Assembly: GCA_021847245.1 (NCBI GenBank)
Contig: JAJZUC010000001.1
Location: 47,096-111,095 of the forward strand
DNA from: Deltaproteobacteria bacterium
Lineage (GTDB): Bacteria; Desulfobacterota; Desulfuromonadia; Geobacterales; Geobacteraceae
Direction: 5' to 3'
DNA: 64,000 bases
Part shown: positions 56,287-63,824 of the stretch, piece by piece
Numbering within the stretch: position 1 is the stretch's first letter
How the letters are laid out: the number at the start of each line of letters is the position of its first letter
Position numbers and translations under genes: made by a program
The notes under the pieces: generated by a model
The model's database searches: none
What the model was told of the DNA's origin: nothing
The model's input: the letters and a program-made list of their open reading frames with translations, nothing else

Positions 56287-56351
56287 AATGGGTGCGTAGC
56301 GGCGGGTAACCTCTTTCCCTGGCAGGTGCTCCATGCAATTGGAGGCTCAAA

Positions 56352-59300
56352 ATGATGACAAGTAAATTATTCAGGAAGGTTTTGCGGGCGGCGGTCATAC
56401 CGGCATTGATTGCCCACATTGCTTCGTTTCCCGGGGTGGCGCGAGCCGACGACACGGAGATCTATTCAGCCGGCGCCACCACGAAGCCGATGGTCATGAT
56501 CATCATGGACAACTCCGGCAGCATGGGGGACCCGGTCCCTTATGACAACGTGACAACTTACGCAGGGAGCTATGCCCGCGATACCGTCTACCAGTATACC
56601 TGCACCGCCCGGAACAGGCGGGGGCAGTGCACATCGACCCAGTGGCAGGTGTATACCGGAGCTTTTACAGACCAGGTGAACCGTGACGGCGGCATCGATA
56701 TTGCCGGCCAGGACGGCATCGATGACAGCAACACCAGCCTCAAGACCGGCAATCGCCTCAATTACGAAGCAACGACCGTTACCAGCAAGATGAGCACCGC
56801 CAAGGGGGTGCTCAACAACCTGGTCGATCTCATGTACAATGACGTTGATTTTGGCTTCATGAAGTTCAATACGGAAGACGGGGGAAACGTCATCTCCAAG
56901 ATCGGGGCGACCCAGACCGCCATGCACGGCCAGATCAGCGCCATGAACGCCACTACCTGGACCCCCCTTGCCGAGGCACTGACCGACGCGGGCAAGTATT
57001 TCGAGGACACCTACACCGGCCAGTACAGTCCCTGGAACGCGAACAACTGGTGCCAGAAGGCCTTCGTGATCATCGTCACCGACGGGGAGCCGACCCACGA
57101 TACCGACGCCACGATCATCGGCCACTTCCTCGACCGGGGGCAGACGGGGATTACCGATTCGAACCGGGGACAGAAGTGGGACCAGGACGGCGACTACTAC
57201 AAGCACAGCTCCAACGTCAGCGACCCGCTCAACAACGACGTCTGGGTCGCCGACGACACATACAGCGACACCGTTCCCCAGACGTTTCTTGACGACGTGG
57301 CGAAATATCTCAATACCCACGATCTCCGTCCGGATCTGCAAGGGACACAAAACGTAACGACCTATACCATCGGTTTTGCCCACAATAGTCCCCTCCTGCA
57401 GAAAACAGCCCAGAACGGCGGCGGGCTCTATTTTACGGCCAACAACGCAGCGGAGCTCGAACACAGCCTTTTGATGGCCCTAGACGACATCGCCAAGAAA
57501 CTCCAAACCTACACCGCCCCCGTTGTTCCGATTACCCGGACGTCGAGCGGCGACAAGATGTATCTTGCCTTTTTCAAGCCCCTCTCCTACACGAAGTTCT
57601 GGGTCGGCGACCTGCAGAAGTACGGTCTCTCTTCGTCAAACCAGATTGTCGACAGCGCCGGCAACAGCGCCACCGATGCCAGCGGCGCCATACTCGACAC
57701 GGCTGTCCCTTACTGGAGCGTCTCGACGGTCCTCAAGAACCGGGGAACGGCCAGGAACATCTATACCTACCTCGACACTAACGCCGATCTGACGAACAAT
57801 GTGAATGCCTTCACAACCGGCAACGCATCTCTGACGGCTGCTACCTTCGGCAACCCGGCGAAAATCGCCACGGCCAACCCGGCAACCTCGGCGCGGGATG
57901 ACCTGATCAACTTCATCCACGGCTACGACTCCTATGACGACAACGGCAATCTCAACTGGACGGAAAAGCGCGATTTCGTCCTTGGCGACATCCTCCATTC
58001 CGTGCCGCTGGTGGTCGACTACAACGGGCCTACGGCGGTAGACCCGAACCGGCATATCTTCTTTGGTTCCAACGACGGGATGCTGCACTGCATCTCGGAT
58101 GTCGACGGGAGTGAGGAGTGGGCATTCTTGCCGCCGGATGCGCTGCCGCGATTGAAGCTCTTCCAGGAGGGGGCGTCACACCCCTATTTCATCGATGGGT
58201 CGGTGAAGCTCTACCAGGAGCGGGATTCGACGGGGGTGATCACCAAAGCGATCATTATCTTCGGCGAACGGGCGGGGGGAGACAACTACTATGCCCTCGA
58301 CGTGACCACACCCTCGGCACCCCGTTTTCTCTGGCGGATCAACAGCGCGACGGCGGGACTTTCCGAGCTCGGACAGACTTGGTCCGAGCCGGTGGTGGCA
58401 ACGATAAGGAAAAAAGATGCCAGCAACAACCCAACCTCCTACCAGGCGATCATCTTTGCCGCCGGCTTCGACCCGGCCCAGGCCAACAACACGGCGGTAA
58501 CCGTCTCGGCCAAGGGGAGGGGGATCTTCATGGTCAACCTCTTTGACGGGACGCCCCTTGCGAGCTTCCTGCACAGTGCGACAAACGGTCTCGACTATGC
58601 CATGCCGAGCAACATCACGGCAGTGGACCGGAATGCGGATGGAGTGGTCGACCGGGTTTATGTCGGCGACGTGGGGGGAAATCTCTGGCGCTTTGCCGCT
58701 CCCACCGGAGACGACAGTCTGGTGGACAACTGGGTCATCCGGGAGCTCTTCGCCTCCAATCCCGGTGCCGACGGCAGCGGCGGCCGCAAGATCTATTATC
58801 AGCCTGAGATCGCCTTCCAGAACGGCTATGATTATCTCTTCTTTTCTACCGGCGATCGGGACAACCCCCGGTCGACCACCGCCGTCGACCGGCTTTACGG
58901 CGTCAAGGATTTTAACCCGGCGAGCGGTTTCGCTACCGTCACGGAGAGCACCCTGACGGACCAGACAGGGGTGGTCAGCACTTCGACGACGCCCGCGGGA
59001 GGGAACGGCTGGTACATTCGTCTCACTGCGGCGAGCGGGGAAAAGTCTCTGGCCGCTCCGGTTCTGTTCAATAAATATGTCCTGTTCGATTCGTTTCTCC
59101 CAAATAACGCCATCTGTGACATCGGCGGGGGGGCAAAGCTTTATGCTGTCAGTTATTTGACTGGACTTTACACCCGCTACGTCCTCGGTAACGGGATTCC
59201 CACCGAGCCGGTGCTGGTGGTCCGCCCGGTGGGGACTACGGCCTTCGTCGGTGCTGGTGGAGGGGTGGTCAATCTATCTTCCCTCACTGTTGACGCAACG

Positions 59301-59381
59301 GGGCCGAACAGTACCCCGATTTCAACTATTTTCAATTTTGTCACCGGGATTATCCCAATCTCGTGGCGGGAGGTCTTCTGA
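56352..59381 (+). CDS. pilY1: PilY1 pilus tip adhesin
   Basis: A 1009-residue secreted protein. The signal peptide ends GVARA-DD. A von Willebrand A-like domain carries the MIDAS motif DNSGSMG from Asp53 and a second metal residue block TDGEPTHD. The C-terminal half is the PilY1 beta-propeller: LGDILHSVPLVV, FFGSNDGMLHCI and the calcium loop DRNADGVVDRVYVGD near residue 759. GGAGG lies six bases before the ATG. PilY1 sits on the minor-pilin tip, mediates adhesion or mechanosensing and controls retraction by calcium binding. Length and order are typical. Confidence 0.95.
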   Translation: MMTSKLFRKVLRAAVIPALIAHIASFPGVARADDTEIYSAGATTKPMVMIIMDNSGSMGDPVPYDNVTTYAGSYARDTVYQYTCTARNRRGQCTSTQWQVYTGAFTDQVNRDGGIDIAGQDGIDDSNTSLKTGNRLNYEATTVTSKMSTAKGVLNNLVDLMYNDVDFGFMKFNTEDGGNVISKIGATQTAMHGQISAMNATTWTPLAEALTDAGKYFEDTYTGQYSPWNANNWCQKAFVIIVTDGEPTHDTDATIIGHFLDRGQTGITDSNRGQKWDQDGDYYKHSSNVSDPLNNDVWVADDTYSDTVPQTFLDDVAKYLNTHDLRPDLQGTQNVTTYTIGFAHNSPLLQKTAQNGGGLYFTANNAAELEHSLLMALDDIAKKLQTYTAPVVPITRTSSGDKMYLAFFKPLSYTKFWVGDLQKYGLSSSNQIVDSAGNSATDASGAILDTAVPYWSVSTVLKNRGTARNIYTYLDTNADLTNNVNAFTTGNASLTAATFGNPAKIATANPATSARDDLINFIHGYDSYDDNGNLNWTEKRDFVLGDILHSVPLVVDYNGPTAVDPNRHIFFGSNDGMLHCISDVDGSEEWAFLPPDALPRLKLFQEGASHPYFIDGSVKLYQERDSTGVITKAIIIFGERAGGDNYYALDVTTPSAPRFLWRINSATAGLSELGQTWSEPVVATIRKKDASNNPTSYQAIIFAAGFDPAQANNTAVTVSAKGRGIFMVNLFDGTPLASFLHSATNGLDYAMPSNITAVDRNADGVVDRVYVGDVGGNLWRFAAPTGDDSLVDNWVIRELFASNPGADGSGGRKIYYQPEIAFQNGYDYLFFSTGDRDNPRSTTAVDRLYGVKDFNPASGFATVTESTLTDQTGVVSTSTTPAGGNGWYIRLTAASGEKSLAAPVLFNKYVLFDSFLPNNAICDIGGGAKLYAVSYLTGLYTRYVLGNGIPTEPVLVVRPVGTTAFVGAGGGVVNLSSLTVDATGPNSTPISTIFNFVTGIIPISWREVF

Positions 59382-59722
59382 TGTCTGTGATAAAGAGAGC
59401 GGTCACCTTCGGGGGCTTTGCTTATTTGCTTCTCTCGGCCTCTGTCGTTTTCTGCCAGGACCTTCCATCCCTGGCCCAGTTGGGAACAAGCATGGAGCAG
59501 CTCATAACGCCTGAAACCCATGAGGGTGTCATCATGGAGGTGTATGCCAATAACCGCTTCTCGATGCGAGAGAAAACATACCTTATCCTCAAGGAGACTG
59601 AAGTTGGGGGCGTTCCGGCGGGAAAGGCATCGTTTAGACTCAGGAAAGGGCAGAAGGTCAAGGCGGTTGTCTACCGACTGAAAAGCAAGGCTTACTTTGT
59701 CTCCGATCTCACCCTGGAGTAG
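59381..59722 (+). CDS. Small exported protein of pilY1 operon
   Basis: A 113-residue protein. The ATG at 59381 shares a base with the pilY1 stop (TGATG) and GGGAGG lies just upstream, so it is coupled to pilY1. The first ~25 residues (IKRAVTFGGFAYLLLSASVVFC) are a signal peptide ending near VFCQD. The rest looks like a small beta barrel: HEGVIMEVYANNRFSMREKT, then ILKETEV and KGQKVKAVVYRL, ending YFVSDLTLE. No family was recognised. Position suggests a periplasmic helper of PilY1 or the minor pilins. Confidence 0.78.
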   Translation: MSVIKRAVTFGGFAYLLLSASVVFCQDLPSLAQLGTSMEQLITPETHEGVIMEVYANNRFSMREKTYLILKETEVGGVPAGKASFRLRKGQKVKAVVYRLKSKAYFVSDLTLE

Positions 59723-59729
59723 CATTGCC

Positions 59730-60311
59730 ATGGGAAAACCGAATACCCCAGCGTCGCAGCGTGATGCCCTTCGTAGAAAACTCGCGCTGTCACTTGCCGG
59801 AATCCTTGTTGCGTCGTTAGCCGTCCTGACTGTAATCACATGGCCCTACAACCCGGTCGGAAGGATGATTTACAAGGTTCTTGGCAAAGAACTCCCCCCG
59901 ACGCGTTCAGAAGAGTTAGGGAATATCAAACGGTTTCTTGCGGCTCGAAGAAAACTCGACAAGAAGGAGTATGCGCAGGCTTTCGAAGATCTCGACTATC
60001 TTCGTACACATGCCGGAACCTCTTTTACCTTCTTCAAGGAGGTATACCTTTATCTTGGCTACATCTACGAGATAAGGGGAGATCTTGCTGGCGAAGAGCG
60101 CTTATACCATGAGCTTGCCGGAAGGGACAGAGTGTTCGCCCGGTTCATGGATGGCCTGTACAATTTTCGCCACGGCCGGCTTGACGAGGCCCGGAAAGCG
60201 CTAAGCGAGGCAGTTGCTTTAGATGACAGGTTGAACCGTCTTGGCAAGTACCGCGGAATTGCGATCAAGACGCTTGAAAAGCTGGATAAGGGTCGACGGG
60301 ACGTACGATAA
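59730..60311 (+). CDS. Membrane-anchored TPR-like protein
   Basis: A 193-residue protein. One transmembrane segment near 20-40 (ALSLAGILVASLAVLTVITW) with a basic cytoplasmic N-terminus, then a helical C-terminal part with tetratricopeptide-like pairs: FLAARRKLDKKEYAQAFEDLDYL, FKEVYLYLGYIYEIRGDLAG and DGLYNFRHGRLDEARKALSEAV. TPR proteins in pilus loci often help secretin or motor assembly; nothing more specific can be shown. Last gene of the sigma-54 unit by spacing (7 bp). Base composition is lower in GC than most of the window. Confidence 0.75.
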   Translation: MGKPNTPASQRDALRRKLALSLAGILVASLAVLTVITWPYNPVGRMIYKVLGKELPPTRSEELGNIKRFLAARRKLDKKEYAQAFEDLDYLRTHAGTSFTFFKEVYLYLGYIYEIRGDLAGEERLYHELAGRDRVFARFMDGLYNFRHGRLDEARKALSEAVALDDRLNRLGKYRGIAIKTLEKLDKGRRDVR

Positions 60312-60433
60312 GAAGTGTTCTGTCAGATCACACAAATTTTGACCCGAACTGACCAAAACTGTCAGCGGATGACGGTGCGAATAATGCGAGCTTGTCTATG
60401 CTGGCTGAATTTTTCAGGAGTTAGACGTTTTTG

Positions 60434-60464
60434 TTGACATTGTATGTACAGGTTTGAATTTTGC
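60434..60464 (+). promoter_or_regulatory. Promoter for riboswitch transcript (sigma-70 or sigma-54)
   Basis: Two readings overlap. Sigma-70: TTGACA (60434-60439), 17-bp spacer, AATTTT (60457-60462). Sigma-54: GG at 60451-60452 and GC at 60463-60464 with ten bases between, and a perfect TTGCA at the -12, but a weak -24. Both place the start before the riboswitch. Confidence 0.5.
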
Positions 60465-60492
60465 AGAGAACCAAAGAAATACTTTGAAATAC

Positions 60493-60580
60493 GTGATACA
60501 CGACAAGACTAAACCACCCGCGAGGGTGGGGCGGAAAGCCCAAGGGTCTCACCGAGACAGCCGGGATGCCGAAATATCGC
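60493..60580 (+). promoter_or_regulatory. GEMM-I riboswitch, A20 variant (cAMP-GMP type)
   Basis: P1 can form from GTGATA (60493-60498) with TATCGC (60575-60580). The core shows CAAGACTAAACC, the hairpin CCACCC-GCGA-GGGTGGG with GNRA loop, GCGGAAAGCC, a GTCTC/GAGAC stem (60546-60558) and AGCCGGGATGCCG. Aligned on AAACC to the Vc2 c-di-GMP aptamer, the guanine-contacting position 20 is A (60508), the change known to mark GEMM-Ib riboswitches for 3',3'-cAMP-GMP in Geobacter relatives. Located upstream of the HTH gene and pilMNOPQ. Confidence 0.88.
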
Positions 60581-60611
60581 TCCGATACGAGGCCCCGGCT
60601 TTTCTTGTTTC
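60559..60611 (+). terminator. Riboswitch expression platform terminator
   Basis: AGCCGGG (60559-60565) pairs with CCCGGCT (60594-60600), GCC with GGC (60591-60593), and TATCG/CGATA closes an inner CTC loop; TTTTCTTGTTT follows. The 5' arm and inner hairpin use aptamer and P1 bases, so ligand binding should prevent termination (ON switch). Confidence 0.85.
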
Positions 60612-60758
60612 CGGATGCTGACGATGCGCGATTTGCGGATGAGGTGGAGGAATATGCAGAAAAACCTCTCAAGTTTTGCTTCGATACAGCCGATGGGGTT
60701 ACTGTTTGAAGCAATTGTGCCAAAAAGGTTTCAATTCCTTTCAACTTCGACTAATTTC

Positions 60759-60786
60759 TTGACATATATTTCAATTTCAGTAAAGT
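60759..60786 (+). promoter_or_regulatory. Candidate internal sigma-70 promoter for HTH-pilM
   Basis: TTGACA (60759-60764), 16-bp spacer, TAAAGT (60781-60786). It would start about 30 bases before the HTH gene and bypass the riboswitch. Confidence 0.5.
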
Positions 60787-60821
60787 TCGCCCTAAACTGC
60801 CTGTTCTTATGGGATTATGTG

Positions 60822-61022
60822 ATGAAATGCCGAAATAATGTAAGAAGAATCAGGGAGGAGAGGCTCATGAGCAAAGCTGAGCTGGCTCGTCTTGCCGGCG
60901 TCTCTCCTGCTACAATCGAGCGCATCGAACGCGGCGAGGAGTGCCGTATGGAAACCAAGAGAAAGATACTTCTTGCTCTTGGTTTTTCTTTGTCGGAGAG
61001 GGAACAGGTCTTCCTCAACTAA
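60822..61022 (+). CDS. Small Xre-type HTH regulator
   Basis: A 66-residue helix-turn-helix protein: NNVRRIREERLMSKAELARL, then AGVSPATIERIERGEECR and a final helix ending SEREQVFLN. This is the lambda-Cro/Xre fold with nothing else attached, so it probably binds DNA as a dimer. The ATG at 60822 starts the conserved part; no clear ribosome site is visible, which suggests weak or leaderless-like translation. It lies 21 bp before pilM and behind both the riboswitch and an internal promoter, so it may autoregulate the pilM operon. Confidence 0.85.
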   Translation: MKCRNNVRRIREERLMSKAELARLAGVSPATIERIERGEECRMETKRKILLALGFSLSEREQVFLN

Positions 61023-61043
61023 CCAGGTGAACGGGAACCATCT

Positions 61044-62099
61044 ATGTTTTTCTCTAAGAAAAAGGACTTGATCGGCATAGATATCGGCTCCAGCTCGGTG
61101 AAGCTCATGCAGCTGAAAGAGCACAAGGGAGTCTATCAGCTTCTCAACGTGGGCATTGTGCCACTGCCGCCGGAGGCGATAGTCGACAATACCCTCATGG
61201 ACAGCTCTTCCGTGGTTGAAGCGGTCAAAAGCCTGGTCAAGAGCCTGGATGTGAAGGTGAAGGAGGTGGCTTGCTCCATCTCGGGCAACACGGTCATCAT
61301 TCGCAAGATCAAACTCCCCGCTATGCCGGCCGACGAGCTGGAGGACCAGATTCAGTGGGAGGCCGAGCAGTATATCCCCTTCGACATAAACGATGTGAAT
61401 ATCGACTTCCAGATTCTGGAACCCGACGAGGAAGATCCTTCCCGCATGGACGTGCTCCTGGTGGCGAGCAAGAAGGAGATCGTCAACGATTATGTAAACG
61501 TATTCACCGAGGCGGGTCTCAAGCTGATGGTGGTTGATGTCGACTCGTTCGCCGTTCAGAATGCCTTTGAACTGAACTACGAAGCAGGTCCGGAAGAGGT
61601 GGTGGCCCTGATCAACATCGGCGCCAACGTCCTGAATCTGAACATCGTGAAGGGAGGGATTTCGCTGTTCACCCGCGATGTGCAGATGGGAGGGAACCTC
61701 TTTACCGAGGAGATCCAGAAGCAGCTCGGCCTCAGCAGCGATGAGGCCGAGCAGGTGAAGATCACCGGCAATTACCCCGACAAGGGGCGGTTGCAGGACG
61801 TCATCGCCAAGGTCAACGAGACCCTTGCCATCGAGATGCGTCGTTCCCTTGATTTCTACAATACAACGGCCGGCGAGGGGAAGATAGGCAAGGTGTATCT
61901 GAGCGGCGGTGCCGCCAAGACATCGTCTCTCTCCGAGGTCGTGCAGAACAAACTCGGTCTGCCGGTTGAAATGATGGATCCCCTTCGGAAAATTGTCAGC
62001 AGCGAAAAGGAGTTCGACCCCGAATATCTCCGGGAGATCGGTCCGTTCGTTACCGTTGCCGTGGGACTGGCCACAAGGAGGGTTGGAGACAAATGGTAA
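61044..62099 (+). CDS. pilM: Type IV pilus inner-membrane platform protein PilM
   Basis: A 351-residue cytoplasmic actin-like ATP-binding protein. LIGIDIGSSSVKLMQL is the phosphate-1 motif; QIQWEAEQYIPFDINDVNID the conserved middle; ALINIGANVLNLNIVKGG and VYLSGGAAKTSSL the later nucleotide motifs. It binds the N-terminal tail of PilN and couples the motor to the alignment complex. First of pilMNOPQ, with seven bases of overlap with pilN. Complete and typical in length. Confidence 0.96.
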   Translation: MFFSKKKDLIGIDIGSSSVKLMQLKEHKGVYQLLNVGIVPLPPEAIVDNTLMDSSSVVEAVKSLVKSLDVKVKEVACSISGNTVIIRKIKLPAMPADELEDQIQWEAEQYIPFDINDVNIDFQILEPDEEDPSRMDVLLVASKKEIVNDYVNVFTEAGLKLMVVDVDSFAVQNAFELNYEAGPEEVVALINIGANVLNLNIVKGGISLFTRDVQMGGNLFTEEIQKQLGLSSDEAEQVKITGNYPDKGRLQDVIAKVNETLAIEMRRSLDFYNTTAGEGKIGKVYLSGGAAKTSSLSEVVQNKLGLPVEMMDPLRKIVSSEKEFDPEYLREIGPFVTVAVGLATRRVGDKW

Positions 62100-62665
62100 G
62101 GATCAACCTTCTCCCTGTCAGGTTGTCAAAGAAAAAGGAGACGGCAAAACAGCAGATGCTGATTCTCCTTGTCTCTGTTCTGGTCGTCCTCGTCGCCGGT
62201 CTTGGCCTGTTCGGCTATGCGCAGGCGCGCATCAAGGCGACTACGGAGGAGATTTCCCGTGCTGAAAACGATCTTGCCCAGTTGAAGGTAAAGATCGGCG
62301 AACTGGAAAACCTCAAAAAGCTCAAGGATGCGGTCACCAAAAAACTTGATGTGCTCGCCCAGCTCCGCAAGGGGAAGACGGGGCCGGTGAAGAGACTGGC
62401 TGTCATCAGCGACTCGACACCGGACAAGCTGTGGCTGACCAAGTATGCCGAAAGCGGTCCGAACGTGTCCATCGGCGGGATTGCCGTCGATGAAGATCTG
62501 ATTGCGGCGTTCATGAGGAATCTCCAGGCCTCCGATGAGTTTGGGAACGTGGAACTCGTCGTTTCGGAGCAGACCGAGATCAGCGGCGTGAAGGCCAAGC
62601 GTTTTGAGGTTACCTGCTCTCTGAAGTCGTACAAGAAAGAAGAGCCGGCCCCGCAGAAAAAATAG
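62093..62665 (+). CDS. pilN: Type IV pilus alignment protein PilN
   Basis: A 190-residue bitopic membrane protein. The N-terminal VRINLLPVRLSKKKE is the PilM-binding motif (INLLP). One transmembrane segment (~22-42), a coiled coil (KATTEEISRAENDLAQLKVKI) and a periplasmic ferredoxin-like domain follow. It overlaps pilM at the start and is 18 bp from pilO, its heterodimer partner in the alignment subcomplex between inner membrane and secretin. Confidence 0.95.
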   Translation: MVRINLLPVRLSKKKETAKQQMLILLVSVLVVLVAGLGLFGYAQARIKATTEEISRAENDLAQLKVKIGELENLKKLKDAVTKKLDVLAQLRKGKTGPVKRLAVISDSTPDKLWLTKYAESGPNVSIGGIAVDEDLIAAFMRNLQASDEFGNVELVVSEQTEISGVKAKRFEVTCSLKSYKKEEPAPQKK

Positions 62666-62683
62666 CCCGGTTGAGGACTTCCC

Positions 62684-63280
62684 ATGGATCCGAGAATTGA
62701 CAAGCTGCTGAAGCTGCCCAAGAAACAGAAGATCGCCCTGCTGGTCGCCGTTGTCGCGATTGAAGCGGCGGCGCTTTACCTGGGGCTCTGCCAGCCGAAG
62801 CAGAAGGAGCTGCAGGAGCTTCGGGCGAAACTGGACGGGGTGCAGACGGAAGTTCAGGAAAAGCAGAAGATTGCCAACAACCTCCCGAAGCTGAAGAAAG
62901 AATACCAGCAGCTGCAGAAGGAACTGGAACATGCCCTCACCGAACTGCCGAACCAGAAAGAGATACCGTCGTTGCTGACCAGCATCACCAGCGTCGGCAA
63001 GAATGCGGGTCTGGATTTTCTCCTGTTCAAGCCGCGGCCCGAAGTACCGAAGGACTTCTATGCCGACGTCCCGGTCGATATCTCGGTCTCCGGGTCGTTT
63101 CACAGTGTTGCCAATTTCTTCACAGCGGTGGGGAACCTTCCGCGCATCGTGAATATCACGGATGTCTCCTTTGCGGATATCAAGTCTTCGGGGGGGCGCA
63201 CTTCGGTCCGGGTCAACTGCCTGGCAACCACCTTCCGTTTCCTCGACAAGAAAGAGACCAAGGATGAGAAGAAAAAGTAA
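62684..63280 (+). CDS. pilO: Type IV pilus alignment protein PilO
   Basis: A 198-residue bitopic protein. Short cytoplasmic N-terminus, one transmembrane segment (KIALLVAVVAIEAAALYLGL), coiled coil (ELQELRAKLDGVQTEVQEKQ), then the periplasmic PilO domain (VDISVSGSFHSVANFFTAVGNLPRIV). The C-terminal KETKDEKKK is very basic. It overlaps pilP by 17 bases. Works with PilN and PilP to link motor and secretin. Confidence 0.95.
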   Translation: MDPRIDKLLKLPKKQKIALLVAVVAIEAAALYLGLCQPKQKELQELRAKLDGVQTEVQEKQKIANNLPKLKKEYQQLQKELEHALTELPNQKEIPSLLTSITSVGKNAGLDFLLFKPRPEVPKDFYADVPVDISVSGSFHSVANFFTAVGNLPRIVNITDVSFADIKSSGGRTSVRVNCLATTFRFLDKKETKDEKKK

Positions 63281-63812
63281 CTCTCTGTGGATTCTGGCAC
63301 CGGTGTTTGCTCTGCTGGCGGTTTCGGGGGGGTGCAAGAAGGAAGAGGTGCCGCCTCCGCAGCCTTCACCCGCCGGGGCGCCGGCTCCGCAGGCCAAAAC
63401 CCCGATTCAGAAGCAGGCTTCATCCGCAAGGCCGGCGGTAGCGGTCTCGCCCCAGCTTGATTTCACCAACCGCAAGGACCCGTTCAAGCCGTTCATCGAG
63501 CCGAAGAGCGTGGCAAAGGAAGCACCGGCGGCGAAGAGGGGCCGGGCGGTCGGTCTCCTCCCGATCCAGAGCTATGCCGTCGAGCAGTTCAAGGTTTCCG
63601 GGATCATCGTCGGGCTGAGGGAGAACAGGGCCTTGATCATCGACCCGGCCGGAAAAGGGTACGTGGTCAAAGTGGGGATGAGTATCGGTAACAACAACGG
63701 AGTCATCACCAGGATTGCCCCTTCGTACATTGAAGTTTCGGAACGATTCCGGGCCGAGAACGGCAAAATGACAAAGAGGACGGTCAAGCTCTCTCTTTCC
63801 AAGAAACTGTAA
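63264..63812 (+). CDS. pilP: Type IV pilus lipoprotein PilP
   Basis: A 182-residue protein. The ATG at 63264 lies within the end of pilO. A signal sequence ends AVSGGC, a somewhat unusual lipobox with Ser at -3, so inner-membrane lipid anchoring is likely but not certain. A Pro/Ala/Gln-rich linker (~27-62) leads to the beta-sandwich PilP domain starting RKDPFKPFIEP and including SGIIVGLRENRALIIDPAGKG. PilP connects PilN/O to the N-domains of PilQ. It lies 12 bp before pilQ. Confidence 0.93.
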   Translation: MRRKSNSLWILAPVFALLAVSGGCKKEEVPPPQPSPAGAPAPQAKTPIQKQASSARPAVAVSPQLDFTNRKDPFKPFIEPKSVAKEAPAAKRGRAVGLLPIQSYAVEQFKVSGIIVGLRENRALIIDPAGKGYVVKVGMSIGNNNGVITRIAPSYIEVSERFRAENGKMTKRTVKLSLSKKL

Positions 63813-63824
63813 GGAGATTCCCCC

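Larger units (their letters stand above)
60312..60821 (+). other. 510-bp gene-free leader region before HTH-pilM
   Basis: Holds no convincing gene. 60312-60430 is AT-richer and has CTGTCAG/CTGACC-type short inverted words with no clear role. Then come a candidate promoter (60434-60464), the riboswitch (60493-60580), its terminator (60559-60611), about 145 bases of AT-rich sequence with TTTCAA repeats, and a second candidate promoter (60759-60786). Confidence 0.8.

Noticed and set aside
56300..56340. Second sigma-54 promoter before pilY1 (TGGCAGGTGCTCCATGCAA)
   Set aside because: The GG-to-GC spacing is 12 or 8, not 10.
60493..60580. Reading the riboswitch as an ordinary c-di-GMP (GEMM-Ia) switch
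   Set aside because: Position equivalent to G20 is A in the alignment on AAACC; the cAMP-GMP class fits better, although binding data would decide.
60728..60747. GTTTCAATTCCTTTCAAC-like word resembling some CRISPR repeats
   Set aside because: Single copy, no spacers or cas genes.
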